From Naasia lichenicola (GTDB taxonomy: Bacteria > Actinomycetota > Actinomycetes > Actinomycetales > Microbacteriaceae): a stretch of 64,000 nt of DNA. Positions 1 through 8,996 of this stretch are shown here, one piece after another (within the stretch, counting starts at the first letter, position 1; the number at the start of each line of letters is the position of its first letter). Both the position numbers and the translations under genes were made by a program. Under the pieces are notes generated by a model that made no database searches, was not told the origin of the DNA, and saw only the letters and a list, made by a program, of their open reading frames with translations. Location of the stretch: contig NZ_SSSM01000005.1 in the NCBI RefSeq assembly GCF_004801885.1, forward strand, positions 124,001 to 188,000. Reading direction: 5' to 3'.

Positions 1-799
1 TCGGCGCGGTCTCGGAGAAGTCCTGCGCCGCATTGCCGGTCTTGAGGTAGACGGGGGCCGCCACCCGCACGATCTCGCCGATCTCGTAGCCGCGGAGGAA
101 GCCGCCCGTCGACGGCGGGTTGTCGGTGTGCAGATCCAGCGCGGCATCCGTCGCTGCTCGTACGGCCGCGATCATCCGCACGTCGAGATCGCGCTGCAGG
201 TTCACGGAGTCCGCGCCTGCCTCGACGAGGAGTCGGGCGTGTGCCGGATTGGCGGCTCCCATATTGGAGGAGGCTTTGAGGCGGATGCCCGCGGGCAGGT
301 GTCCTCCCGCGCGCAGCTGGGCGAGCACGGTGAGGAGGCCCTCGTCGAAGACGAGGAATCCGCGAACGCCGAGCTCGATCGCGTGCAGCACGTCGTCGAC
401 CCCGGTGCGCAGGGCGCTGGCGCCGCGCAGCCGGTATGCGCTGGCCGCGGCCACCGAGCTCGATCCGAGCTTCTGGCCACCGATGTCGTGCAGTCCACGC
501 GGGCCGACAGCCATCCGCAGCTGGATCTCCAGCTGAGCGCAGGTCGCCACAAGGTCGAGGATCTGCTCGTCCAGGTAGCGCATGGTGCCGACGGTGTTGG
601 TGATCTGGTGCACGTGCACGTCATGCGATTGCAGGAACTCGACGAGTCGTCTCACCGATGAGCCGTCGAGAGCGCCCGCCACCTCCCACTTGTACCAGCC
701 GCCGTCGGCGAAGCGTCCAGCGCTCGTCTCCGGCCGGCCGGGATCACGGGATGGCAGGCCCAACTCGTCGAGCCAGGAATCGATGCGGTCACCGCTCAT
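1..799 (-). CDS. TIM-barrel protein, possibly U32-peptidase-like (partial, C-terminus off window)
   Basis: About 266 residues are visible and there is no stop before the window edge. The start ATG (799-797) overlaps the hyuA stop in an ATGA, so the two genes are translationally coupled. The reading frame shows regularly spaced strand-like segments of a beta/alpha barrel: EIQLRMAVGPRG, GVRGFLVFDEG, GIRLKASSNMG, ADSVNLQRDL, ALDLHTDNPP and APVYLKTGNAA. This layout recalls the barrel of U32-type proteins, but I recognise no catalytic motif with certainty. HyuA-type proteins normally pair with a HyuB subunit. This protein does not look like HyuB, so it may be a different partner or the next enzyme of the pathway. 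The coding call is firm; the family call is weak. Confidence 0.6.
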   Translation of the reverse strand, partial: MSGDRIDSWLDELGLPSRDPGRPETSAGRFADGGWYKWEVAGALDGSSVRRLVEFLQSHDVHVHQITNTVGTMRYLDEQILDLVATCAQLEIQLRMAVGPRGLHDIGGQKLGSSSVAAASAYRLRGASALRTGVDDVLHAIELGVRGFLVFDEGLLTVLAQLRAGGHLPAGIRLKASSNMGAANPAHARLLVEAGADSVNLQRDLDVRMIAAVRAATDAALDLHTDNPPSTGGFLRGYEIGEIVRVAAPVYLKTGNAAQDFSETAP

Positions 800-2886
800 G
801 CGCTGACCCGCTCGTTCGTTGCGGTCTGCGCAGACGACCGGAGGTTGATCGCGATGTGCAGGTTGCCGCTTTCGTCGAGCTCGGCGAGGTCGCCGGGGCC
901 GATCACCGCTGTGCTCTCAGGGAGCTGGAAGATGGCGGGTCCGACGACGCTCGTTCCGGGCTGCTGCTCGAGCATCCGGAAGACGGGGGCACGGACCAGT
1001 CCGGTCTCCGGAAACCAGATCATCCGGCTCCGCCCGACGGAGTCGTCCGCGACGGCCGGTGGGCTCGTGCGGACGAGGGAGGGCTGGTCGAAGGTGCCGT
1101 ACGCGCGGACGCGCCAGGTGACGACCTCGGCCCGTGTGTAGTCGGGGCGGGTGCCGTAGATGCGCTCGTACTGCGTCGCGAACTTGACGAGGTACTCGGC
1201 GGGACCGTCGTCGGCGAGCACGGCGACCTCGATCTCGAAGCCCTGGCCGACGAATCGCATGTCGACGGCGTACTCGAAGCGGTCGGCGGTCTCGCCGAGC
1301 TCCTCCTCTGCCTGCAGGCGGAGTGGTCCGTACGCCGAGGCGGGGGTCTGGTCCGTCCACACGGCGAGCTCCGTGAGGCGTGTGCGCGAGACCTCCACCA
1401 TGGGCGGGGCGACGAGCAGGCCCGTCGCGGACAGCACCCCGGCTGCGCTGGGGATCACGACATGCGACAGGCCCAGCGTCCGCGCGACGCGGGCGGCGTG
1501 CACAGGGGCAGCGCCGCCGAAGGCGAGCATGGTGAACGAACGAGGGTCGTGGCCGCGCTCGGTCGCGTGCACCTGCATCGCAAGCGCCATGTGCTCGTCG
1601 ACGACCCGGACGATGCCGGCGGCCGCGGCAATCGGATCGTCTCCGAATGCGGAGCCGAGGTGCTCGAGCATCGCCCTTCTCGACGCGTCCACGTCGAGCG
1701 TCATCCGTCCGCCGAGGAAGTAGTCGGGGTCGAGGTAGCCGAGAACGATGTCGGCGTCGGTCACGGTGGGCTGGGTGCCGCCGTTGCCGTAGCCGGCGGG
1801 ACCGGGGCGCGAACCGGCGCTGTGAGGCCCGACCTTGAGCAGCCCGAGGGCATCGAGCGCTGCGATCGATCCGCCGCCGGCCCCGATCTCGAGCATGTCG
1901 ACGACGGGCATCGTGACGGGAAGGCCGCTGCCCGGCTTGAGTCGGTGCACGCGTCCGACCTCGAAACTCGAGGCGACGCGTGGCTCGCCGTTCTCGATGA
2001 TGCACACCTTGGCGGTGGTGCCGCCCATGTCGAAGGCGATGAGTCGGTCCAGGCCGAGGTCCTTGCCAACGTAGGCGGCTCCGATAGCGCCGGCGGCTGG
2101 CCCCGATTCGAGCAGTCGCAGCGGGTATCTGCGCGCTGTGCCTGTGGTGATGACGCCACCGTTGGACTGCATGAGCATGAGGGGCTCGGTTAACCCAAGG
2201 TTCTCGAGCGCGACCTCGATGTCGTGGAAGTGCTCGCCTGCTACCGGTCGGACGTAGGCGTTGGCGACGGTGGTCACGGTGCGCTCATATTCGCGGATGA
2301 CGGGGACCAGGTGACCGGACAAGGTGACCGGGATGTCGCCGAGTCGGTCGGCGAAGACGCGCGCGACCTCTTCTTCATGGGCCGGATTCATGTAGGAGTG
2401 AAGCAGGCAGACTGCGACCGACTCGACGCTCAGCTCGGCGATGCGATCCACGATGCGGCCGAGCTCGTCGAGGTCGACTGGCAGATGCTCGCTGCCGTCG
2501 GCGAGCAGGCGCTCGGTGAGCTCGAAGCGCAGCTCGGGCGGGACCAGCGGGTCAGGCAGCTTGAGCTGCGGGTCGTACAGGTCGTAGCGCCACTCGCGGC
2601 CGATCTCGAGCGTGTCTCCGAAGCCCTTGGTCGTGATCAGCGCGGTGGTGGCCCCGCGGCGCTCGATGAGCGCATTGGTGACGAGGGTGGTCGCTCCGAC
2701 CACTCCCTTGTCGATGGAGGTCGTGTTTGCCTCCGCTGCGGTGAGCACCTCGAGGATGCCTTGCTCGATGGCGCGGCTGAAGTCGTCGTAGGTGGTCAGG
2801 CACTTGCCCAGCCACGCGCGACCTGTTTGCTCATCGAGGAGCACGAGGTCGGTGAATGTGCCGCCGATGTCGAAGCTCACGCGCAC
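796..2886 (-). CDS. hyuA: Hydantoinase/oxoprolinase family protein, HyuA-type subunit
   Basis: This 696-residue protein has the usual length for the ATP-binding HyuA / N-methylhydantoinase A subunit. The N-terminus FDIGGTFTDLVLLD is the first phosphate-binding loop of the ASKHA-like fold. FDMGGTTAKVC in the middle and GAGGGSIAALD further on are typical of Hydantoinase_A. Family members carry out ATP-dependent opening of cyclic amides (hydantoins, 5-oxoproline) or related carboxylations, usually together with HyuB. The start is GTG at 2886, preceded by a good CTGGAGG ribosome site. The gene follows the MFS gene by 65 bp and ends in an ATGA overlap with the next gene. The substrate cannot be read from sequence. 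Confidence 0.88.
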   Translation of the reverse strand: MRVSFDIGGTFTDLVLLDEQTGRAWLGKCLTTYDDFSRAIEQGILEVLTAAEANTTSIDKGVVGATTLVTNALIERRGATTALITTKGFGDTLEIGREWRYDLYDPQLKLPDPLVPPELRFELTERLLADGSEHLPVDLDELGRIVDRIAELSVESVAVCLLHSYMNPAHEEEVARVFADRLGDIPVTLSGHLVPVIREYERTVTTVANAYVRPVAGEHFHDIEVALENLGLTEPLMLMQSNGGVITTGTARRYPLRLLESGPAAGAIGAAYVGKDLGLDRLIAFDMGGTTAKVCIIENGEPRVASSFEVGRVHRLKPGSGLPVTMPVVDMLEIGAGGGSIAALDALGLLKVGPHSAGSRPGPAGYGNGGTQPTVTDADIVLGYLDPDYFLGGRMTLDVDASRRAMLEHLGSAFGDDPIAAAAGIVRVVDEHMALAMQVHATERGHDPRSFTMLAFGGAAPVHAARVARTLGLSHVVIPSAAGVLSATGLLVAPPMVEVSRTRLTELAVWTDQTPASAYGPLRLQAEEELGETADRFEYAVDMRFVGQGFEIEVAVLADDGPAEYLVKFATQYERIYGTRPDYTRAEVVTWRVRAYGTFDQPSLVRTSPPAVADDSVGRSRMIWFPETGLVRAPVFRMLEQQPGTSVVGPAIFQLPESTAVIGPGDLAELDESGNLHIAINLRSSAQTATNERVSA

Positions 2887-2951
2887 GGGGTCGCCTCCAG
2901 GTGGGTTGCGATGGATGTGGAATTGGTCATGGAAAGTCCTTGGTTTCGGTG

Positions 2952-4025
2952 TCAGCGCTGTGCTGCGAGCGGGAAGAGGAGAACGGGGATGACGAGGCCG
3001 AGCTGGCCGCCTCGCTGAACCTGGGCGAGCATCCGGATGCGCACGGGGCCCGCGGTGCGGGCGGCCAGATCGATGGCCGTGCTATAGGCGATGCCGGCAG
3101 CGCCTCCGAGCAGCGCTCCTCCGACGAGAGCCGATGGAATCGCCGACGCGACCATCCCGTACGCGAACGCGGCCGCACCGAGAGCGAGGGCGACAAAGCC
3201 GATGATCCGGACGACGCCCGATTCAACCGGCGCGAGCAGGACGCGCGCCGCACCCGCCGCCAGCAGCGCCGTGCCGGCGGTGAGCCCCGCGATCAGCGGG
3301 GCACCGCCGCTCTCCGCGGCCACGAATCCGGGCACGATTGAGGTGAAGAGACCGAGCACCCCATTGCTTACGAAGGCAAGGGTGACGGCGACTGCGACGG
3401 CGGCAGTGAAGATCGGGGGGACGGCTGGCGTCCCTCCGGGTGAGTCCGTCTCCTGGCGCGCGGGCGACAAATCAGACGTTCGCCCTGAGGCCGAGTGGAC
3501 GAGCCCCGCGGCGAGGAGCAGGAGCAGGATGCCGACCACGAACACCGCCGAGCGGGCGAGGTCGAAAGCGGCGATTCCACCCGACAGCACGGCGCCCGCT
3601 CCAACGCCGCCGAGGATGCAGGCGGTCGTTACCGACGAGCCCCGCGGCGCGGTCACGATGACCGAGGTGGCGCAGACGGTGACGATGCCCAGCGCTGCGC
3701 CCGTGACGAGCCGTCCGACGAGTAACTCGGCCAGCTCTGAGCCGTCGCCCGCCAGGGCGAGGACCGCTCCCCCGAGGGCGTCGACCAGCAGCGCGACGAC
3801 GATGATCGGTGCCGTGCCGAATCGGGAGATCCATCTAGCACCCTGTCGACGAGCGAGCACGCCCATGGCGAGGGCGGCGGCGATGCCGTGCGCAGCGAAG
3901 AGAAGCGCGGTGGTGAGCGCCGCGGAGCCGAAATCGGGCGGCAGCTGCTGATAGAAGGCGCTCGGGAAGCTGGAGAATGCGCTGGCGGCGGCGAGGGCCA
4001 CCACCATGGCGGTGCGCATAGTCAT
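2952..4025 (-). CDS. MFS transporter
   Basis: This 357-residue, very hydrophobic protein has about 11-12 predicted membrane segments. Its N-terminus (MTMRTAMVVALAAASAFSSF) runs straight into the first helix. A polar loop near the middle (SGRTSDLSPARQETDSPGG) separates the two six-helix halves of an MFS carrier. The start ATG at 4025 overlaps the stop of the upstream cyclodeaminase-like gene as ATGA, so translation is coupled. Position inside the hydantoinase operon suggests uptake of a pathway substrate or export of a product. MFS carriers of this short type cannot be assigned a substrate by eye. Confidence 0.8.
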   Translation of the reverse strand: MTMRTAMVVALAAASAFSSFPSAFYQQLPPDFGSAALTTALLFAAHGIAAALAMGVLARRQGARWISRFGTAPIIVVALLVDALGGAVLALAGDGSELAELLVGRLVTGAALGIVTVCATSVIVTAPRGSSVTTACILGGVGAGAVLSGGIAAFDLARSAVFVVGILLLLLAAGLVHSASGRTSDLSPARQETDSPGGTPAVPPIFTAAVAVAVTLAFVSNGVLGLFTSIVPGFVAAESGGAPLIAGLTAGTALLAAGAARVLLAPVESGVVRIIGFVALALGAAAFAYGMVASAIPSALVGGALLGGAAGIAYSTAIDLAARTAGPVRIRMLAQVQRGGQLGLVIPVLLFPLAAQR

Positions 4026-4864
4026 TCTGCGTCCGCCCGTTCCATGAGCTGCGCCGCGAGCGCGACGTCGGCGACAGCGGAGCCGGCGATGTCGAACACC
4101 ACGCTCTTGCGCCCGACCGGCCCGCTCGTCATGGCGTCGGCGAGTGGACGCACCCCTGCGGTGCCGCGGTCGTCGACCACGTCGGCGGGGACGTATCCGG
4201 CCCAGGTGCGCAGACCGTCGAGCGTGATCACCGCACCGCCGGGTTCGAGCAGACCCGCGTCGCCTACAGGACCCGTGCTGCCCGTCGCTGAGATCGCGAG
4301 CGCCGCACCCGTCGACGCCGAGCGAGCATCCCTGCTGACCCTGGCGGTCGGATGAAGCTCCTGCACCGCGCGCGCCGATGAGGAGCTGCGGACGACGATC
4401 CGCAGCTCGCCGATCGCGAAGCCGATCGCCTCGAGGACCTCGAGCACCGCACGGTTCGTGGGCCCGAAGCCGATCAGAACCAGCGCATCGACCCCGCCGG
4501 GGAACCATCGACGCGCGACGGCGGCGGCGGTCGCTCCGGTGCGCAGATGGGTCGCGCGCATCCCGGTCACGATGGCGAGCGGCTCGCCTGTGGACACCGC
4601 GCTGACCGTGATCACGGACGTCGACAGCCCAGACGCTCCGGGAGCCGCCGGAGAGTAGCTCGCCCACTTGGCTGCAGCGAGACCGAGCCGTGGTACCACT
4701 CCGGCGATGCTGAGGAAGAAGCCGTCCGCGCCGAGGGGGAGGGCTGACTTGGGCGCCTGGCTCGCGGCCCCAGCGCCGAGGTCGGCGATGCAGAGCGCGA
4801 TCTCATCGACCAGCACTGCCAGGTCGACGAGCGCCGCAACGTCCGGATCGGTGAACTCACGCAT
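4022..4864 (-). CDS. Ornithine cyclodeaminase / mu-crystallin family protein
   Basis: This is a 280-residue protein. Known members are NAD(P)-dependent and act on imino or amino acids (ornithine cyclodeaminase, ketimine reductase, alanine dehydrogenase-like enzymes). Visible features are LGLAAAKWASY near residue 65, an STGEPLAIVTG segment followed by ATHLRTGATAAVA-type sequence, and the Rossmann loop VLIGFGPTNRAVLE. The protein is shorter than the usual 310-330 residues, mainly at the N-terminus. It overlaps the preceding regulator gene by 8 bp and the MFS gene by 4 bp. In this operon it may reduce or interconvert an imino acid released by the HyuA/aminotransferase steps, which is inference. 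Confidence 0.8.
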   Translation of the reverse strand: MREFTDPDVAALVDLAVLVDEIALCIADLGAGAASQAPKSALPLGADGFFLSIAGVVPRLGLAAAKWASYSPAAPGASGLSTSVITVSAVSTGEPLAIVTGMRATHLRTGATAAAVARRWFPGGVDALVLIGFGPTNRAVLEVLEAIGFAIGELRIVVRSSSSARAVQELHPTARVSRDARSASTGAALAISATGSTGPVGDAGLLEPGGAVITLDGLRTWAGYVPADVVDDRGTAGVRPLADAMTSGPVGRKSVVFDIAGSAVADVALAAQLMERADAE

Positions 4865-6239
4865 CGGCGTCGGCTCCGTCGGCTCCAGGCAGCGTGGTGG
4901 TCGCTTCGGGGAGAACGCTCGGCACGGCGGCCAGCGCGAGCGAGATGAGACCAGCGATGGAGCGCAGGTAGGCGGTTCGCGAGGGGTTGAAGGCCTTGGC
5001 TGTCCGGCTCACGAACGCGAGGTCGCCCCAGATGACACCGTCGACGAAGAGCGGGAACAGGAGGCAGGCGTGCAGGTCCTCGGGGGAAGACATCCGTGCC
5101 GTAACGGGGAAGCGCTTAGACAGTTTGCTGACATCACTGAGCTGGACGACCTCGCCGCTGGCGTAGGCGTGCGCGCCCATGAAGCCGTCACGCACAGGAT
5201 GCCCAGTTGCGAGAGCCTGGCGCCAGCGGGATGACATGCCCGTGGAGGACACGAGTGACGAGATGGGCTGGCCGCTGTCGTCGGTGGCGAGCCGGAACAC
5301 GGTGGCTGCGTCGGAGAAGTTGCGGCCGACGGCCCATTCGACGACGAGTTCGGCGATCTCGGTGACATCGGCCGCGGTTCGCAGGCTGTCGACGATGGCG
5401 TAAAGCGCATCCGCTTGCGCGTTAAGGGTGGCGACGGTCTGGCGGAGGCGGTCTTCGCTCCGGTCCTCGCCGACCTCGGCGACGGGCTGTAGGAACTGGT
5501 AGCCGACGCCTCGGGAGGAGCCGATCCAGCTGGGCGCCGTGCTCGAGTCGTGCAGTTTTTTGCGGAGCCGCCCGATGTGAATACGAAGGGTGTTCATGCC
5601 GTCGCCGTGATGCCAGTTCCACACCTGCTGGACGATCTCGTGCGGGGTGACGGTCTGCTGGGCGCGCATCATGAGGAAGGCGAGCAGGTCGAATTCGTTC
5701 TGGCTGAGCGGGATGGACTCGCCGCCGAGCAGACAGCGGCGGCTGCCGAGGTCGACGCGCAGGTCGCCGGACTGCAGCCAGCGAACCCGCATGGCGTCTT
5801 CGCCGCGTGCGCCGCGGCAAAGAGCGATCAGCCTTGCCAGGGCCTCGCGGGGCTGGGCGATGCTGTCGACAAGCAGGTTGGCGCCCGCGTCGAGGAGCGA
5901 GAGCACCTGGTCGGGCGTGAGGGGGACGCCGACGACGGCGATCGGGAAGGGGCCCGCGAGTCGGAGAACCTTCGTTGCGTTGAGCACCCAAGCGAAGCTA
6001 TTGCCCCCGACGACCACGAGTCGGGTGTCCCGCACGGACGCGTGGTTCGCCGCCTTGCCCGCATCGATGAACACCGCGGACGGCCAGTCTTTGCGTTGGA
6101 TGAGCTCGGGAAGTGACGCGGCGGCCGAGCCGGCCTCGGCACAGAGCACCGTCGGAGCGAGGACCGCCGCGTCTCGAGCGCTCATGATCCGCGGAGGAGT
6201 CGGGCGGTCCCGATCTGTCAAAGGGAGGGCGTTGGCCAT
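4857..6239 (-). CDS. Transcriptional regulator: receiver-like region, OmpR-type winged helix, C-terminal GAF domain
   Basis: This is a 460-residue protein. Residues about 30-150 look like a degenerate receiver-type domain (LVVVGGNSFAWVLNATKVLR, then PIAVVGVPLTPDQVLSLLDAG), with no clear phosphoacceptor aspartate context. Residues about 165-260 are an OmpR/PhoB winged helix (LSQNEFDLLAFLMM, RIHIGRLRKKL, GVGYQFLQP). The C-terminal part, about 290-445, resembles a GAF sensor (DLHACLLFPLFVDG, VIWGDLAFVSR). A winged helix carried between a silent receiver and a GAF domain suggests direct ligand sensing rather than phosphorylation. The ATG at 6239 is chosen because it lies one base after the ABC ATPase stop; longer readings run into that gene. 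It lies inside the operon it probably controls. Confidence 0.78.
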   Translation of the reverse strand: MANALPLTDRDRPTPPRIMSARDAAVLAPTVLCAEAGSAAASLPELIQRKDWPSAVFIDAGKAANHASVRDTRLVVVGGNSFAWVLNATKVLRLAGPFPIAVVGVPLTPDQVLSLLDAGANLLVDSIAQPREALARLIALCRGARGEDAMRVRWLQSGDLRVDLGSRRCLLGGESIPLSQNEFDLLAFLMMRAQQTVTPHEIVQQVWNWHHGDGMNTLRIHIGRLRKKLHDSSTAPSWIGSSRGVGYQFLQPVAEVGEDRSEDRLRQTVATLNAQADALYAIVDSLRTAADVTEIAELVVEWAVGRNFSDAATVFRLATDDSGQPISSLVSSTGMSSRWRQALATGHPVRDGFMGAHAYASGEVVQLSDVSKLSKRFPVTARMSSPEDLHACLLFPLFVDGVIWGDLAFVSRTAKAFNPSRTAYLRSIAGLISLALAAVPSVLPEATTTLPGADGADADA

Positions 6240-6240
6240 G

Positions 6241-7011
6241 TCAGAGCACCTTGGAGAGGAAGCCACGGGTGCGCTCGTGCGTGGGACTGCCGAGCACCTG
6301 ACTCGGTGGGCCCTGCTCGACGATCCGTCCCTGGTGCATGAAGGCGACCTGGTTAGCCACCTCCCGCGCGAAACCCATCTCATGCGTGACGACAATCATC
6401 GTCATCCCGTCGGCGGCAAGTCCGCGCATGACGTCAAGCACCTCGCCGACCAGTTCAGGGTCGAGCGCCGAGGTGGGCTCGTCGAAGAGCATGAGCTGAG
6501 GCCGCATGGCGAGGCCTCGGGCAATTGCGACGCGCTGCTGCTGACCGCCGGAGAGGCTCTTGGGAAAGGCGGAGGCCTTGTCCGCCAGGCCGACTCGGGA
6601 GAGGAGATCGTGCGCGGTGGCATTGGCCTCCGAGGCGTTCATGCCGAGGACGCGCTGGGGCGCTTCGGTGATGTTCTGCAGCACGGTGAGGTGCGGGAAG
6701 AGGTTGAAGTGCTGGAAGACCATGCCGATGCCGGCGCGCTGGGCTCGGACGAGCCGTTCGGGCATCTCGTGACGGCGGCCGTGTCGCTCGTGATAGCCGA
6801 TGTGCTCGCCGCCGACGATCACGCGTCCGGCGTCCGGACTCTCCAGGTGGTTGATGCAGCGCAGCAGCGTCGACTTACCGCTGCCGGAAGCGCCGATCAG
6901 GCAGAGCACCTCGCCGCGGTCGACCTCGAGGTCGACGCCGTGCAGGACTTCGTTGCGCCCGAAGCGCTTGCGGATACCGGTCAGCTTGACTAGTGGTTCG
7001 GCGATAGCCAT
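6241..7011 (-). CDS. Polar amino acid ABC transporter, ATP-binding protein
   Basis: This is a 256-residue ATPase of the GlnQ/HisP type. It has Walker [12 protein letters not shown], a Q-loop in [15 protein letters not shown], signature [14 protein letters not shown], Walker [15 protein letters not shown] and the H-loop VTHEMGFA. The start ATG at 7011 lies 22 bp inside the permease 3' end, so expression is coupled. It energises import of the ligand bound by the family-3 binding protein encoded first in the operon. Spacing to the downstream regulator gene is one base. Confidence 0.93.
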   Translation of the reverse strand: MAIAEPLVKLTGIRKRFGRNEVLHGVDLEVDRGEVLCLIGASGSGKSTLLRCINHLESPDAGRVIVGGEHIGYHERHGRRHEMPERLVRAQRAGIGMVFQHFNLFPHLTVLQNITEAPQRVLGMNASEANATAHDLLSRVGLADKASAFPKSLSGGQQQRVAIARGLAMRPQLMLFDEPTSALDPELVGEVLDVMRGLAADGMTMIVVTHEMGFAREVANQVAFMHQGRIVEQGPPSQVLGSPTHERTRGFLSKVL

Positions 7012-7904
7012 CGGCGCCACCTTCCCGTGTCGGTGATGGTCGCGGTAGTTCGGAATCCGACGCCGAGCCGGCGTTCGAGTCGGCCTTGCAGCCAGGTGAG
7101 GATGCTGACGACCACGAGGTACCAGATGCACACCACGATCAGCACCGGGATGGTCTCGTAGGTGCGCGCGTAGATCAGCTGCCCTGAATAGAGCAGTTCG
7201 GGCAGCGCGATCACGCTGACCACGGATGAGTACTTGAGCAGACCCATGGCCTCGTTGGCGGCCGGTGGCACGATCACGCGCAGAGCCTGCGGCAGCACGA
7301 TCCGACGGAAGGTGAGCGTGCGGCTCATGCCGAGCGCGTGCGCTGCCTCGGTCTGACCACGGTCGACCGACATGATGCCCGAGCGGATGATCTCGCACAG
7401 ATAGGCGGCCTCGTTGAGGGACAGCCCGAGGATCGCGGCCGTCCAGGGCGTGATGAGCGAGTTCGTGTCAGCGGACCATAGCGTCGGGCCGAAGGGGATC
7501 CCGATCGAGATCGCGGGTATGAGGATCGCGAGGTTGAACCAGAGGATCAGCTGGACGAGGACCGGTGTGCCTCGGAAGAACCAGACGTAGGCACTGGCGA
7601 TCGCACGTAGCGACCGGGTGTCCGACAGCGCCATGACGGCGAGCAGCAGCCCGATCGCGGTGGCGATCGCCATGCCGACCACAGTCAGGATGAGGGTGGT
7701 GCCCAGACCGCTGATGATGCGGGGGTCGAAGAGGTACTTCCCGACCGTCTCCCAGCCGTAGTTGGGGTTGGTGATGAACGAGTACGCGATGTTGATGAGG
7801 ACCAAGGCCGCCACCACGATGCCGATCCATCGCAGCGGCCGCCTGCGGGGCACGACGAGGTCGTCGTCCTGCCCCGCAGGAGCGGTCGTTGAGGTGGTGG
7901 TCAC
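6990..7904 (-). CDS. Amino acid ABC transporter, permease (HisM/GlnP type)
   Basis: This protein of about 304 residues has a cytoplasmic N-tail rich in Thr and Pro, then the [11 protein letters not shown] junction and about 5-6 membrane helices. The EAA loop reads [20 protein letters not shown], which is the ATPase docking site. The GTG at 7904 is preferred because it follows the binding-protein stop by one base; an upstream TTG at 7940 would overlap that gene. Only one permease gene is present, so it probably forms a homodimer, as in many polar amino acid importers. Confidence 0.88.
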   Translation of the reverse strand: MTTTSTTAPAGQDDDLVVPRRRPLRWIGIVVAALVLINIAYSFITNPNYGWETVGKYLFDPRIISGLGTTLILTVVGMAIATAIGLLLAVMALSDTRSLRAIASAYVWFFRGTPVLVQLILWFNLAILIPAISIGIPFGPTLWSADTNSLITPWTAAILGLSLNEAAYLCEIIRSGIMSVDRGQTEAAHALGMSRTLTFRRIVLPQALRVIVPPAANEAMGLLKYSSVVSVIALPELLYSGQLIYARTYETIPVLIVVCIWYLVVVSILTWLQGRLERRLGVGFRTTATITDTGRWRRWLSPNH

Positions 7905-7905
7905 G

Positions 7906-8766
7906 TTAGAACGTGGCTCCGTTGAGGGTCGCTTCCTCAATGGCGCGGTCGGCGATGCCCCACTTGTCGAGGATGTCGGCGTAGGTGCCGTCCTCGATGA
8001 TGGCGGTGAAGGCGTCCTGCACCTTGCTGGTGAGCTCGCTGTCCTTCGGGAAGGCAGCGGCGAAGTAGCCCTCGTTGAGGTATCCGCCGCTGACCTTCAA
8101 GGTGTCCTCGTTCGAGGCCAGCACGTAGGCGTTGGCTGCCGAGTCGTTCGGTGTCACGTCGATGCGGCCCGAGATGAGCGCGAGGATCGTGGCATCGAGG
8201 TCGGCGAACTCGCTGACGTTGATGGCCGGCTGATCCGCATCGATGCAGGCCGTGGAGGCATCTGCCAGCAGGGAGGCCTCGAGGGCGCCGCCCGGGATGC
8301 CGACGTTGACGCCGCACAGGTCGTCCATGTCCACGATGTCGCGGTAGCTGTCCTTAGTGAGGAAGTTGTTCTTGGCAGCGAGGTAATCGACGAAGTCGAC
8401 CGTCTTCTCGCGCTCGAGCGTGTCGAACATGCCGGTGAGCGCCATGTCGTAGCGGCCGGATGCGAGTCCGGGGATGATCGTGTCGAAGCCGGCGCTCTCG
8501 AACTGGACAGTCGAGCCGAGCTCTTCGGACAGCGCGGCGGCGAGGTCGATGTTGATGCCCTCCCAGGTCGATCCGTCGTCGCCGATGAAGTTGTAAGGGC
8601 TGAGCGACGGATCGGCCGCGGCGACGATGACGGTGGCGTCTGTCGTCGATTCCCCGTCGGACGAGGTGGATGCCGGAGTGGTTGAGCAGGCGGTGGCGAC
8701 GAGCGCGAACGACGCGATCCCCACCCCCGCAAGGGCAGTTCTACGCAGTTTGGCGAGGGGGCTCAC
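7906..8766 (-). CDS. ABC transporter substrate-binding lipoprotein, family 3
   Basis: This 286-residue protein starts at GTG 8766, 7 nt after AAGGAG. It has a lipoprotein signal peptide ending in the lipobox LVATAC, then a Ser/Thr linker. The mature part follows the SBP_bac_3 pattern: SLSPYNFIGDDGSTWEGINIDLAAAL, then GRYDMALTGMFDTLEREKTV and ISGRIDVTPNDSAANAY. These proteins capture polar amino acids, opines or related compounds outside the membrane. It is the first gene of the operon, so the promoter is expected between it and the divergent aminotransferase gene. Confidence 0.9.
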   Translation of the reverse strand: MSPLAKLRRTALAGVGIASFALVATACSTTPASTSSDGESTTDATVIVAAADPSLSPYNFIGDDGSTWEGINIDLAAALSEELGSTVQFESAGFDTIIPGLASGRYDMALTGMFDTLEREKTVDFVDYLAAKNNFLTKDSYRDIVDMDDLCGVNVGIPGGALEASLLADASTACIDADQPAINVSEFADLDATILALISGRIDVTPNDSAANAYVLASNEDTLKVSGGYLNEGYFAAAFPKDSELTSKVQDAFTAIIEDGTYADILDKWGIADRAIEEATLNGATF

Positions 8767-8799
8767 AGGGCTACTCCTTGATTTGGCCGAAATTCCGAG

Positions 8800-8840
8800 C
8801 GTCTACTAGGAATTGAGGAAAGTACAAGAGTGAGTAGACG
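8800..8840. promoter_or_regulatory. Inverted repeat in the divergent operon/aminotransferase promoter region
   Basis: CGTCTACT at 8800-8807 is repeated in inverted form as AGTAGACG at 8833-8840, a perfect 8-bp match with centres 33 bp apart, about three helical turns. It lies 34-74 bp upstream of the binding-protein start, in the 230-bp region that serves both directions. This is where an operator for the operon's winged-helix/GAF regulator would be expected. The match is seen; the function is inferred. Confidence 0.35.
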
Positions 8841-8996
8841 TGGCGATTGTTTCCGAGGTGTTTCCCTTCGACGACCGGGGCGTATCTTTCGACGAAAACG
8901 ACATCTTCGCGACATGTCCGCCCGCTTACAGTGGCCTCCGAGACGATCTCCCGGCAGCGCCATGCCCTTCGTCGGAGAGACACCTGAGAGGACCAG

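Noticed and set aside
1-799. HyuB subunit downstream of hyuA
   Set aside because: The visible residues lack the expected HyuB motifs and look like a beta/alpha barrel.
658-2193. Long plus-strand open frame opposite hyuA
   Set aside because: It is an antisense shadow caused by high GC. Its composition (runs of Arg, Gly, Asp) matches no protein, and the minus-strand hyuA is clear.
7905-7940. TTG start for the permease at 7940
   Set aside because: It would overlap the binding-protein gene by 35 bp. GTG 7904, one base after that stop, fits the coupled layout.
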